55,774 nt of DNA from Bradyrhizobium valentinum (lineage in GTDB: Bacteria; Pseudomonadota; Alphaproteobacteria; Rhizobiales; Xanthobacteraceae), in assembly GCF_001440405.1 (NCBI RefSeq), contig NZ_LLXX01000170.1, positions 1 to 55,774 of the forward strand. The letters run 5' to 3'. The notes beneath the pieces are model-generated. The model had not been told where the DNA came from. It saw only the letters and a list, made by a program, of their open reading frames with translations, and did not search any database. Position numbers and translations under genes: made by a program. Within the stretch, counting starts at the first letter, position 1. Each line of letters starts with the position of its first letter. Positions 8,560-16,124 of this stretch are shown one piece after another.

Positions 8560-9822
8560 CTACTTCTTGCTGTAGCTGATGCGATAGATCGCTCCTGCCC
8601 AGTCGTCGGCCACGAGGATCGAACCGTCCTTGTCCAGGATGATATCGTTCGGACGGCCGAGATAGCCCTGGTCGCCTTCGAGCCAGCCGGAGGCGAAGAT
8701 TTCCTGCTTGGCGTTCTTGCCGTCGGCATCGACGATGACGCGCTTGATCCGGGCGCCCTGGTATTTATGCCGATTCCAGGAGCCGTGCTCAGCGATCAGG
8801 ATGTTGTTCTTGTACTCAGGCGGGAATTGATTGCCGGTATAGAACTTCATACCCAGCGGCGCCACGTGCGCGCCCAGATTAACGACGGGCGGCGTGAATT
8901 CAGAGCATTTGTGACCCATGGCGAATTTCGGGTCCGGCATATCGCCCTGATGGCAATAGGGATAGCCGAAATGTTCGCCGATCCTGGAGATCATGTTGAG
9001 CTTGTCGCTCGGCATGTCGTCGCTGATCCAGTCGCGGGCGTTTTCCGTGAACCAGTATCGCCCCGAGCGCGGATCGATGTCGCCGCCGACGCTGTTACGG
9101 ACGCCGAGCGCCCAGATCTCGGCATTGCCGGTCTTGGGATCGACGCGGCGGACCTGCGAGACGCTGGTCGGGGGGATGCCGATGTTGAAGGGAGGTCCGA
9201 ACGGCAGGTAGAACCAGTCATCCTTGTCGACCGTGATGTATTTCCAGCCGTGCGCGATGTAAGACGGCATGTCGTCATACACGACCTTGCCGGCGCCAAG
9301 ATTATCGAGATTGGCTTCGGCGTTTTCGTATTTGATCAGCTTGTCGACCGCGATGACGTAGAGCGCGCCATCGAGAAAGGCGAGGCCGGTCGGCATCTTG
9401 AGGCCCTTGAGGATGGTCTTGACCTCCTTCTTGCCGCCATTGTCCTTGATCGCATAGACATTGCCGAGGTCGAACGAGCCGACAAACAGCGTGCCCTTGT
9501 CGCCCCAGGCCATCTGCCGCGCGGACAGTACGTTGGATGCATAGACTTCGATCTTGAAGCCGTCCGGCAGCTTGATCTTTTTCATCAGTGCCGCCAGTTC
9601 CGCTTCCGAGGCGCCGGTCGGCGGCCCGGATGGCGGAGCGAGGCCCTTTTGTTCTTCGGTCTCGTCGCCGAGGAACCAGTCCGGCGGCGGGTTGGTCCAG
9701 AAGTCCTTGGAGCCGGACTCGTATTTCTTCAAGGCCTTCTGCTGCGCGTCGGCCTGGCTGGCCCCCGCGACAACGAGGACGGCTGCGAGCGCAAGAATGG
9801 ATCGATTGAAAGCCGATTTCAT
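8560..9822 (-). CDS. PQQ-dependent sugar dehydrogenase (sorbosone dehydrogenase-like)
   Basis: Periplasmic beta-propeller dehydrogenase, 420 aa, with a signal peptide (residues 1-27, ending ADAQ). Hallmarks of the soluble glucose/sorbosone dehydrogenase fold are LPDGFKIEVYASN, ARQMAWGDKGTLFVGS, the ALGVRNSVGGDIDPRSG blade, IAEHGSWNR and a final GRPNDIILDKDGSILVADDWAGAIYRI. These enzymes use PQQ and calcium to oxidise sugars or aldehydes. The true substrate is not visible. The downstream dihaem cytochrome is the likely electron acceptor. PQQ synthesis genes are not in this window. Confidence 0.85.
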   Translation of the reverse strand: MKSAFNRSILALAAVLVVAGASQADAQQKALKKYESGSKDFWTNPPPDWFLGDETEEQKGLAPPSGPPTGASEAELAALMKKIKLPDGFKIEVYASNVLSARQMAWGDKGTLFVGSFDLGNVYAIKDNGGKKEVKTILKGLKMPTGLAFLDGALYVIAVDKLIKYENAEANLDNLGAGKVVYDDMPSYIAHGWKYITVDKDDWFYLPFGPPFNIGIPPTSVSQVRRVDPKTGNAEIWALGVRNSVGGDIDPRSGRYWFTENARDWISDDMPSDKLNMISRIGEHFGYPYCHQGDMPDPKFAMGHKCSEFTPPVVNLGAHVAPLGMKFYTGNQFPPEYKNNILIAEHGSWNRHKYQGARIKRVIVDADGKNAKQEIFASGWLEGDQGYLGRPNDIILDKDGSILVADDWAGAIYRISYSKK

Positions 9823-10101
9823 CGCGTCACTCCCTATGCAGCCTGGCGGCTGCGCCTGTTATTATTTTGAAACGTTCGAGAGACGAACTTGGTCTGGTGA
9901 AATGGAACAGACTAAAAATGGTAGCACATACTTTGGGGCAAAGAAGCGCAGGCTGCGCCGCTCCGCGACGTCAAAGCAAATTGTGAGACGGATTGATAAC
10001 TGGCCGCGTTCGATGCGCGTTTGCTTGCGCCCGTTGCATCGCAATATTCCTCGAGAGCGGAGCTCGCCGAGGTGGGCGGGCTTCCACAGGAGGGACAGAT
10101 C
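9823..10101. other. gene-free upstream region of the PQQ dehydrogenase
   Basis: No credible coding sequence is seen here. The stretch near 9856-9990 is AT-richer than its surroundings and probably holds the leftward promoter of the dehydrogenase-cytochrome pair. I see no clear operator or terminator. The decayed epimerase fragment starts at its right edge. Confidence 0.5.
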
Positions 10102-10240
10102 GTGCGCGTGTTCGTGCTCGGTGGGACAGGCTCGATCGGCTTCGCAGTGGTGCGGGAAGTGGTGGGCGGAGGCTTGATGTGTTTAGCCTGGTGCGATCCC
10201 GCACATCCGCTTTGAAGCTCAGCACGCTCGGAGCCTGGCC
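10102..10240 (+). pseudogene. remnant of an NAD(P)-dependent epimerase/dehydratase, frameshifted
   Basis: A GTG at 10102, after an AGGAGGGA ribosome site (10089-10095), opens RVFVLGGTGSIGFAVVREVV, a textbook Rossmann start of the NAD-dependent epimerase family. The next part is nonsense in that frame, but another frame, entered near 10170-10176, reads DVFSLVRSRTSALKLSTLGA, the expected second strand and helix of the same fold. One base seems to have been lost. Homology stops near 10240 at the end of the convergent DUF2235 gene. Only about 45 of the usual roughly 300 codons remain. Confidence 0.65.
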
Positions 10241-10243
10241 GGC

Positions 10244-12508
10244 CTATCGCCGCTTCACCGTCAGTTTCGCCGCGCCTTTATTGTTTCGATAAAAGAGATC
10301 ATAGAGCCCGGGAATGCCGAGCACGGCGTCGTTGACGAAGATGAACAGTTCGCCTTCGCGGGTTGGCTTGATGGTGGCTTCGATCACGGAATCGGTAGGA
10401 TCAGGATCGAGAGAAGTCTCTTCCCCGCCGACGTCGCCATAGCGCAGAACGATCCGGAACCAGTCCTTGGTCAATTCGCGGCGCAGCGGCACTCCGAGGC
10501 CGAGCAGGATTCGCTGATTCCAGCTCGGCTGGTCAGTGGGTGAGAAGCCGCCGAACGGGACTTTGATAGCGGCATCGTACCATGGCTCCGACGGCACCGG
10601 CTCGACCTTCACCATGTATCTGGCTCCGCCGCCATCGAGATGAATGCCGGTCGGCTTGCAGAGGTCCGACGTCTTGAACTCGACGGGCTGCGCAACCGTT
10701 TCGCCCTTGGCAAGACCTTTCGTTCCCGCGCTCGGTGTGCAGGTAAAACCGGCAACATCCTGGACGTTGTAGAGCAGGCGGTTGACCAGGGCCAACCCGA
10801 GATAGACGAACAGCAGGGCAAAGAATGCAGGCGCCCATCTGCGCTTTATCCCCTCATGCAGTGCAATGTAAAACTTGTTGCTGCGAAGCCGGTAGACGAA
10901 ATTTTTGGGCAGGCCCGACGGCGCAGAAGCAGTTTTTCGCCAGATCGCCCCCATGCGGTCGTCGATGCGCGCTGCTATTCGCATTCCCCACAGGTTGAGG
11001 AACGCGACCAGGCCAGCAAGCAGCAGGAAGGAAAACGGCGCGCGGGCATAGCCGTCGACCCACGTAGACGCGAAGTCCGGCAGAAAAGCCCCGACGAAGC
11101 GAATGATGTCCGAGACCCATCGGATCGGGCTCGTGAATTCGTCGGAGCGCGTGGCGCCGCTGATCAACGGAAAGGCCAACAGCCAGGCGGTGGCGCCGGC
11201 GGTAGCGAAATAGACCACGCGTCGTTTCCAGATTTCGTTCCAGACATGCTCCTGTGCGTCCGCGCGCTTCTTGGCCGCATCGCTGGTCTCGAACTCATAC
11301 TGATCCGGCGTGACGATCTCGCCGTCGGCCTTCACGACGTCGTAGACGGCAGGCAGGCCGATGGGCGCGTAGGCGTGCGCATGGCTCTTGATTCGCCTGA
11401 ACACGCCCTCGTGGATCTTCGGACGTTCGACCGTGACTTCGTCGTCTTCCTTTTTCGCGTATCTGTAATTGCAAAGCTGAACGAGCTTTCGTGGACCGTA
11501 ACGGTAATAGGCGCCGAGGCCCGCGCGCGGATTGTATATTCGTCCGTCCTTGTCCGCTCTCGAAATGGCATTCTTGAACGCATCGGGATCGGCGGGTGGA
11601 TCGCCGGTGTCGGACTTGAATTTCAGACCGCAGCGCTGCGCTTCGTTGAGCATCCAGATCAACGGAATGTAGGCCAGCGCATCATCCGGATACCCGCCGC
11701 CTACATTGGAATGCACGCCTGCGAACCAGACCTGGCTAATTTGCTCATCAGCGATGTGGCGCTTCCGGTTTGGATCGAATTCCGATGGCGGAATGATTTT
11801 TTCGTCCCACAACTCCGGATGAAACGTGGTTCGTGCTTCGTCAAGCGAAAGCGCCTGGCATGCGCGCAGGACGCATTTACGATTCAGCGCGTGATTGGGA
11901 AGTTCGAGCGGAACGATCCACCGGCTGACACCTCGCGTCATCTCGGCCATCGGCAGGCCATAGGCGGCGACCGTATCCCACACACCCACGAAGCGGATGT
12001 ATTTGACCGTGCGATTGTCGCGCTTGTCGTACTTGATCGGGAAGAGGAAGTTGCGAATGGCCCGGTACCAGTCCTCGGGATGCCAGGGCCACACAGTATG
12101 GTAGCGCTCGCTGCGGTATTTCCGGTAGGCCGCGATGGCTTTCTTGTCGAGTTCGCTTTCGTTGTCGGCGGACACAAGGCCTTGATTGAGAATCAGCCCG
12201 ATGACGACGCGGATCGTGAATGCGCCGCGGCTGAAGCCGAAGCCATAGAGGTTGTCGGTTTCGTCCTTGTAGTTGCGGCACGCGAATTTGTAGATGTCGA
12301 CGACGTTCCGTTTCAGGCCAAAGCCGAATGCGCCCCCAAGGATCGCCAACGGCTTGAATGTCGAAGTGCCGACGCCATCGTCGTAGAAGGCGACCTGATC
12401 GTTTCCAGAAAGATCCAGCGCCTCAAAGGTGCGCCAGACGTTCGTGCGCCAGACCTTGGCCGCGGAATTGCCGGTGCCGTCGGACAGCAAAACAATGTTT
12501 CGGCCCAT
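10244..12508 (-). CDS. DUF2235 hydrolase with membrane segments and C-terminal lectin-like domain
   Basis: Large protein (754 aa) of the DUF2235 alpha/beta-hydrolase family, related to Tle1-type phospholipases. N-terminal NIVLLSDGTGNS is typical. The likely triad is S93 (GFSRG), D178 (FVGVWDTV) and H266 (GVHSNVGGGY). Three hydrophobic segments at about 431-451, 491-508 and 560-578 predict an inner-membrane anchor. The last 150 residues end with GELFIFVNDAVLG and YRNNKGAAKLTVKR, which resemble the LecA/PA-IL lectin beta-sandwich. There is no VgrG, immunity or type VI gene beside it, so an effector role is not supported; a membrane lipase or esterase is more likely. Substrate unknown. Confidence 0.8.
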   Translation of the reverse strand: MGRNIVLLSDGTGNSAAKVWRTNVWRTFEALDLSGNDQVAFYDDGVGTSTFKPLAILGGAFGFGLKRNVVDIYKFACRNYKDETDNLYGFGFSRGAFTIRVVIGLILNQGLVSADNESELDKKAIAAYRKYRSERYHTVWPWHPEDWYRAIRNFLFPIKYDKRDNRTVKYIRFVGVWDTVAAYGLPMAEMTRGVSRWIVPLELPNHALNRKCVLRACQALSLDEARTTFHPELWDEKIIPPSEFDPNRKRHIADEQISQVWFAGVHSNVGGGYPDDALAYIPLIWMLNEAQRCGLKFKSDTGDPPADPDAFKNAISRADKDGRIYNPRAGLGAYYRYGPRKLVQLCNYRYAKKEDDEVTVERPKIHEGVFRRIKSHAHAYAPIGLPAVYDVVKADGEIVTPDQYEFETSDAAKKRADAQEHVWNEIWKRRVVYFATAGATAWLLAFPLISGATRSDEFTSPIRWVSDIIRFVGAFLPDFASTWVDGYARAPFSFLLLAGLVAFLNLWGMRIAARIDDRMGAIWRKTASAPSGLPKNFVYRLRSNKFYIALHEGIKRRWAPAFFALLFVYLGLALVNRLLYNVQDVAGFTCTPSAGTKGLAKGETVAQPVEFKTSDLCKPTGIHLDGGGARYMVKVEPVPSEPWYDAAIKVPFGGFSPTDQPSWNQRILLGLGVPLRRELTKDWFRIVLRYGDVGGEETSLDPDPTDSVIEATIKPTREGELFIFVNDAVLGIPGLYDLFYRNNKGAAKLTVKRR

Positions 12509-12610
12509 GAAATTGCCCCGCCGGGTGATGAAACGACCCTACAATCTCTGGTCTCAGAGCATTGCACGCCCCCCTCGAACGAAAAGAGAGCTGGATCACA
12601 TCGGGGGACC

Positions 12611-12641
12611 AAAAAACGACAAGGCCGCCAAAGTGGCGGCC
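12611..12641 (-). terminator. rho-independent terminator of tRNA-Gly
   Basis: On the minus strand, GGCCGCC-ACTTT-GGCGGCC (12641 down to 12623) forms a 7-bp GC stem followed by TTGTCGTTTTTT. It lies 38 bases after the tRNA end and before the DUF2235 start, so it should insulate the two. Confidence 0.8.
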
Positions 12642-12678
12642 TGTCATTGGATCTAGTGTTTTGCCATAGAAGAAAATC

Positions 12679-12753
<75 letters not shown>

Positions 12754-13151
12754 ATCCGAGATGGCGGCGATCGCTCGCCGTCAACGGCAGACCTATGCCA
12801 AATGCGGACCGTGAATGCAACAGTCCGCGCACGGTCTGAACCATTTCCGGTTAGTCCGATTTCTTTGGCAAATGGGCTCGAATCCGTCCGAAACAACGCC
12901 AAAGCGGCATTTATCGGCTTTCGGGGCGACGACCGGGGAACCGGGGCCCCCCGGAAGGCGCGCAATAATTCGATTCGCGGCGGCGGCCCCCACGGTCAGC
13001 AAGCTAGCAGCGCCTCGAAGCCCAGACCGATTGATTTTTGCGTCCAAGCCGCCATCTAGCGAACGAGAACTTGGTTCCGGACCGTGCTAGAAACGGCCGG
13101 ACCCGCAGTCGATATTCTGCGTTTCTTCTCGAAACATCAGGCGAGGACACC
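12754..13151. other. gene-free region between tRNA-Gly and the CnoX-like gene
   Basis: Open frames here are short, overlap each other and resemble no family. The region must contain the leftward tRNA promoter and the rightward promoter of the thioredoxin-domain gene. I see no repeat element or strong dyad. Confidence 0.5.
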
Positions 13152-14075
13152 GTGACGATAGTTGAGCAGGGCGGCGGCCCGGCACCGCAGGCAGCACCCG
13201 ATCTGATCAAGGAAACGACCACTCAGACCTTCGTGAAGGATGTCATCGAGGAATCGAAGCGCCAGCCGGTGCTGATCGACTTCTGGGCGGAGTGGTGCGG
13301 CCCCTGCCGGCAGCTCACGCCGGTGCTCGAAAAGGCGGTCCGCGCGGCCAAGGGCAAGGTCAAACTGGTCAAGATGAACATCGACCACCATCCGGCTATT
13401 CCCGGCCAGATGGGCATTCAGTCGATCCCGGCCGTGATCGCCTTCGTCAATGGCCAACCCGCCGACGGATTCATGGGCGCGGTGCCGGAGAGCCAGGTCA
13501 ACGCGTTTATCGAAAAGCTCACCAAGGGCATGACGGCGCCGGGCGAGCCTAATATCGCGGAAATCCTGCAGGAGGCCGAGGCCGTGCTGGCGGAAGGCGA
13601 TCCCGCCGCGGCAGCCCAGATCTATGCCGAAATATTGGGTTTCGATGCCACCAATATCGCGGCCCTGGCGGGGCTGGCGAAATGCTATGTGACGACCGGT
13701 GCCGTCGAACAGGCCAAGCAGACGTTAGCGATGGTGCCGGAATCGAAGCGCAACGATGCCGCCGTCAAGGCGGTGCAGGCCTCGATCGACCTCGCCGAGC
13801 AGGCCCAGGCGGTCGGTCCGGTTGCCGAGCTGGAACAAAAGGTCGCTGCAAACCCGCTCGACCATCAGGCGCGGTTCGACCTGGCGACCGCGCTCAACGC
13901 GCTGGGCAAGCGCTCGGAGGCAACCAACCAGTTGCTCGAGATCGTCAAGCGCGATCGCAAATGGAACGACGACGGCGCGCGCAAGCAACTGGTGCAGTTC
14001 TTCGAGGCATGGGGCGGCGCCGACGAAGCGACCGTCGAGGGACGAAAGCGGCTGTCGACGATTCTTTTCTCGTAG
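13152..14075 (+). CDS. thioredoxin-domain co-chaperone (CnoX/YbbN-like)
   Basis: Cytosolic protein of 307 aa with an N-terminal thioredoxin domain and C-terminal TPR-like helices. The redox site is W48-C49-G50-P51-C52 in FWAEWCGPCRQL, with cis-Pro in IQSIPAVIAF. Helical repeats from about residue 130 (AEILQEAEAVLAEGDPAAAAQIYAEIL, split family repeat) match CnoX/YbbN, which holds unfolded proteins under bleach or heat stress and passes them to GroEL or DnaK. E. coli CnoX has lost the CxxC pair; this one keeps it, so thiol exchange is possible. The GTG at 13152 has a GCGAGGA ribosome site; the ATG at 13038 adds an unrelated leader. Confidence 0.88.
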   Translation: MTIVEQGGGPAPQAAPDLIKETTTQTFVKDVIEESKRQPVLIDFWAEWCGPCRQLTPVLEKAVRAAKGKVKLVKMNIDHHPAIPGQMGIQSIPAVIAFVNGQPADGFMGAVPESQVNAFIEKLTKGMTAPGEPNIAEILQEAEAVLAEGDPAAAAQIYAEILGFDATNIAALAGLAKCYVTTGAVEQAKQTLAMVPESKRNDAAVKAVQASIDLAEQAQAVGPVAELEQKVAANPLDHQARFDLATALNALGKRSEATNQLLEIVKRDRKWNDDGARKQLVQFFEAWGGADEATVEGRKRLSTILFS

Positions 14076-14151
14076 GGCGTATTCCACACCAGTGGGACAT
14101 GGTTTTGTGAAGAGAACCCGCACCAAACCGACGAACTGACCGGGACTGCAA

Positions 14152-14826
14152 ATGCCGATCAATGCCGAATACCGCGGACCCGGCGAGCTTCCCGAAATTA
14201 TTCCGGTGTTTCCGTTGCCGGGCGCTCTCCTGCTGCCACGTGGCCAGATGCCGCTCAATATTTTCGAGCCGCGCTATCTGGCGATGGTGGACGACGCGCT
14301 GCGCGACGGCCATCGGCTGATCGGGATGATCCAGCCGGATATTTCCCACAGCAGGGACGAGGCAAGGCCCGAGCTGTTCCGGGTCGGCTGCGTCGGCCGC
14401 ATCACGCAGCTCGCCGAATCCGGGGACGGTCGCTACATCCTCGAACTGACCGGCGTCGCCCGCTTCAAGGTGGTCGAGGAAATCACTACGCTGACTGCGT
14501 ATCGGCAATGCAAGGTGGATTTCTTTCCCTACGCCGACGATTTCGTTGCGCGCAAGGGCGAAGAGGATGTGGACCGCGCGGCCTTGCTCGACGTTCTGAC
14601 CGACTTTCTCAACGCCAACAATCTGAAGGTGGATTGGGAGGGCATCGAGAGCGCGCCGAACGAGGCGCTGGTCAACGCGCTGGCGATGATGTCGCCCTAT
14701 GGTCCGGCGGAGAAGCAAGCGATGCTGGAAGCGCCTGACCTGAAAACCCGCGCGGAAATCCTGATCGCAGTGACCGAAATGGATCTCGCCAAGAAGGGCA
14801 CCAGCGGCGACACCGGGCTGCAGTAG
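14152..14826 (+). CDS. LON peptidase substrate-binding domain protein
   Basis: Stand-alone LON N-terminal (PUA-like) domain protein, 224 aa. The family opening IPVFPLPGALLLPRGQMPLNIFEPRY and GRITQLAESGDGRYILELTGVARF are clear. No ATPase or protease part is present, as is normal for this family. It may bind unfolded proteins or serve as an adaptor, but no biochemical role is settled. It follows the CnoX-like gene by 76 bp on the same strand and may share its transcript, which would fit a protein-quality role. Confidence 0.87.
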   Translation: MPINAEYRGPGELPEIIPVFPLPGALLLPRGQMPLNIFEPRYLAMVDDALRDGHRLIGMIQPDISHSRDEARPELFRVGCVGRITQLAESGDGRYILELTGVARFKVVEEITTLTAYRQCKVDFFPYADDFVARKGEEDVDRAALLDVLTDFLNANNLKVDWEGIESAPNEALVNALAMMSPYGPAEKQAMLEAPDLKTRAEILIAVTEMDLAKKGTSGDTGLQ

Positions 14827-14830
14827 CGCT

Positions 14831-15181
14831 TCAATACCCAGCCATCGCTAGCACGACAACTGCGCCGAGCGCTTTCCAGCCGAAGCCGCGGCCGCGCGAC
14901 CACCAAGCATTGGCGGCCGCCGCAAAGGCGTAGACCGCGACGATCGTCACAACGATCCAGTGCCGCGCGCTCTCCGATCCAAACGAAGGCGCGGCAATCA
15001 GCAGCACGCCGCCGCCGATCCAGGCCACCGTGCCCGCCTGCCACACCAAGCGGATCAGGGTCCGCAGGCTTTCCGGTTGGATGGTCGCTTTGGCAAACAC
15101 CTTGGTTTCCCCCAGCACGCCGTGAATCAGGGCCACCGCTATTCCGGCGACGCCAGCGCATTGCAGAACGAGATCGCGCAT
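14831..15181 (-). CDS. small membrane protein under TetR control
   Basis: Hypothetical inner-membrane protein of 116 aa with four predicted helices (about 5-24, 47-64, 74-92, 103-115). A short charged loop with GETKVF follows helix 1. I do not recognise the family. The ATG at 15181 is preferred because the longer frame crosses both operator boxes. It is divergent from a TetR-family gene with two matching operators between them, so it is very probably the repressor's target and may help handle or sense a toxic small molecule. Confidence 0.7.
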   Translation of the reverse strand: MRDLVLQCAGVAGIAVALIHGVLGETKVFAKATIQPESLRTLIRLVWQAGTVAWIGGGVLLIAAPSFGSESARHWIVVTIVAVYAFAAAANAWWSRGRGFGWKALGAVVVLAMAGY

Positions 15182-15191
15182 CGAAACGCCT

Positions 15192-15252
15192 CCATACAGT
15201 GCTGTATGGTTATGCGCCGCATCCTGGCGCCTGTCAATACAGTAGTGTATGG
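15192..15252. promoter_or_regulatory. twin palindromic operators of the TetR regulator
   Basis: Two 18-bp boxes share one palindrome: CCATACAGTGCTGTATGG (15192-15209) and CAATACAGTAGTGTATGG (15235-15252), centres 43 bp apart (four helical turns). The first is 10 bases from the small membrane-protein start and the second 21 bases from the TetR start. The layout predicts repression of both genes by the adjacent regulator. Confidence 0.8.
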
Positions 15253-15273
15253 TGGGACATTGCGGAACCGGGC

Positions 15274-15810
15274 ATGAACGATCAATTATCGGCGAAGGAC
15301 TGGCTCGATCAGGGCCTGAAGACACTGGCGAGCCGCGGCTTCACCGCGCTGAAGGCCGAGCCTTTGGCCAAGGCGATGGGGGTGTCACGCGGCAGCTTCT
15401 ACTGGCATTTCGCCGATATCGGTGCGTTCCATGCCGCGATTCTCGCGCGCTGGCACGAAGTGGCCGCCGAGCAGATCATCGCCAATGTCGAGGCGGCTTC
15501 GAAAGACGAAAACCCGCTTGCGGTGCTGTTGCGCCGGGTGTTCAGCGAGCGGCTGGCGCTGGAGCAGGCGGTCCGTACCTGGGCGAGCGTCGATCCCCGT
15601 GCCCGCGCCGCCGTCCAAACCATCGACCGCCGCCGGTTGACCTATGTGGAGGGCCTGCTGGCGCAGGCGGGATTGCCGCCGGAACTGGCCCGCGCCCGCG
15701 CTCAAATTCTTTATTGGACATTTCTCGGCTTCGCACTCTCGGACCAGCCCTTGCCGAAGGCGCGCCAGCAGGCTGTGCTCGACGAGCTGGTGCGGATGGC
15801 CACGTCATGA
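15274..15810 (+). CDS. TetR/AcrR family transcriptional regulator
   Basis: Transcription repressor of 178 aa. The N-terminal helix-turn-helix (TALKAEPLAKAMGVSRGSFY, then WHFADIGAF) is the classic TetR DNA-binding domain. The C-terminal helices form the ligand and dimer domain, which carries no recognisable ligand signature. The ATG at 15274 lies just after the second operator; the frame from 15199 would run through both boxes and is rejected. It probably represses itself and the divergent membrane-protein gene. Confidence 0.9.
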   Translation: MNDQLSAKDWLDQGLKTLASRGFTALKAEPLAKAMGVSRGSFYWHFADIGAFHAAILARWHEVAAEQIIANVEAASKDENPLAVLLRRVFSERLALEQAVRTWASVDPRARAAVQTIDRRRLTYVEGLLAQAGLPPELARARAQILYWTFLGFALSDQPLPKARQQAVLDELVRMATS

Positions 15811-15861
15811 CAGCGTCCAGTCGACTGTGCTAATGGGACCGCGATAAGTCGGAGACCAGCC

Positions 15862-16059
15862 ATGAATACCCCCCCTGAACGCCTCGATAGCACCGTCGAT
15901 CCGAAGCTGCTCGAGATCCTGGTCTGTCCGGTGACCAAGGGCCCGCTCGAATTCGATTCGACCCGGCAGGAACTGATCTCCCGCTCCGCCAAGCTCGCCT
16001 ATCCGATCCGCGACGGCATCCCGATCATGCTGCCGGAAGAGGCACGGAAGATCGAATAA
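15862..16059 (+). CDS. Trm112 family protein
   Basis: Small Trm112/YcaR-like protein, 65 aa. The core LLEILVCPVTKGPLEFD, then ELISRSAKLAYPIRDGIPIM is well conserved. Eukaryotic Trm112 activates methyltransferases; bacterial members often lack the full zinc site, and here only one cysteine (in LVCPVTKG) remains, so metal binding by a four-cysteine site is unlikely. Its partner is unknown. It lies 51 bp after the TetR gene. Confidence 0.88.
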   Translation: MNTPPERLDSTVDPKLLEILVCPVTKGPLEFDSTRQELISRSAKLAYPIRDGIPIMLPEEARKIE

Positions 16060-16060
16060 G

Positions 16061-16122
16061 GGCGAATGGGGAGTGGCGAATAGCGAATGGCGAAAACTTC
16101 CATTCGCCATTCCCCATTCGCC
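16061..16122. repeat. palindromic element, GGCGAATGG/CCATTCGCC type
   Basis: GGCGAATGGGGAGTGGCGAA (start of left arm, 16061-16080) pairs with TTCCATTCGCCATTCCCCAT and TCGCC at the right (to 16122). It is the second copy of the element seen at 6713-6788. It fills the gap between the converging Trm112-like and hydroxylase genes and could act as a two-way terminator. Confidence 0.65.
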
Positions 16123-16124
16123 TC

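Noticed and set aside
12802..13059. 85-codon frame upstream of the CnoX-like gene
   Set aside because: Composition is not protein-like for this genome, it overlaps competing frames, and it has no ribosome site or known family.
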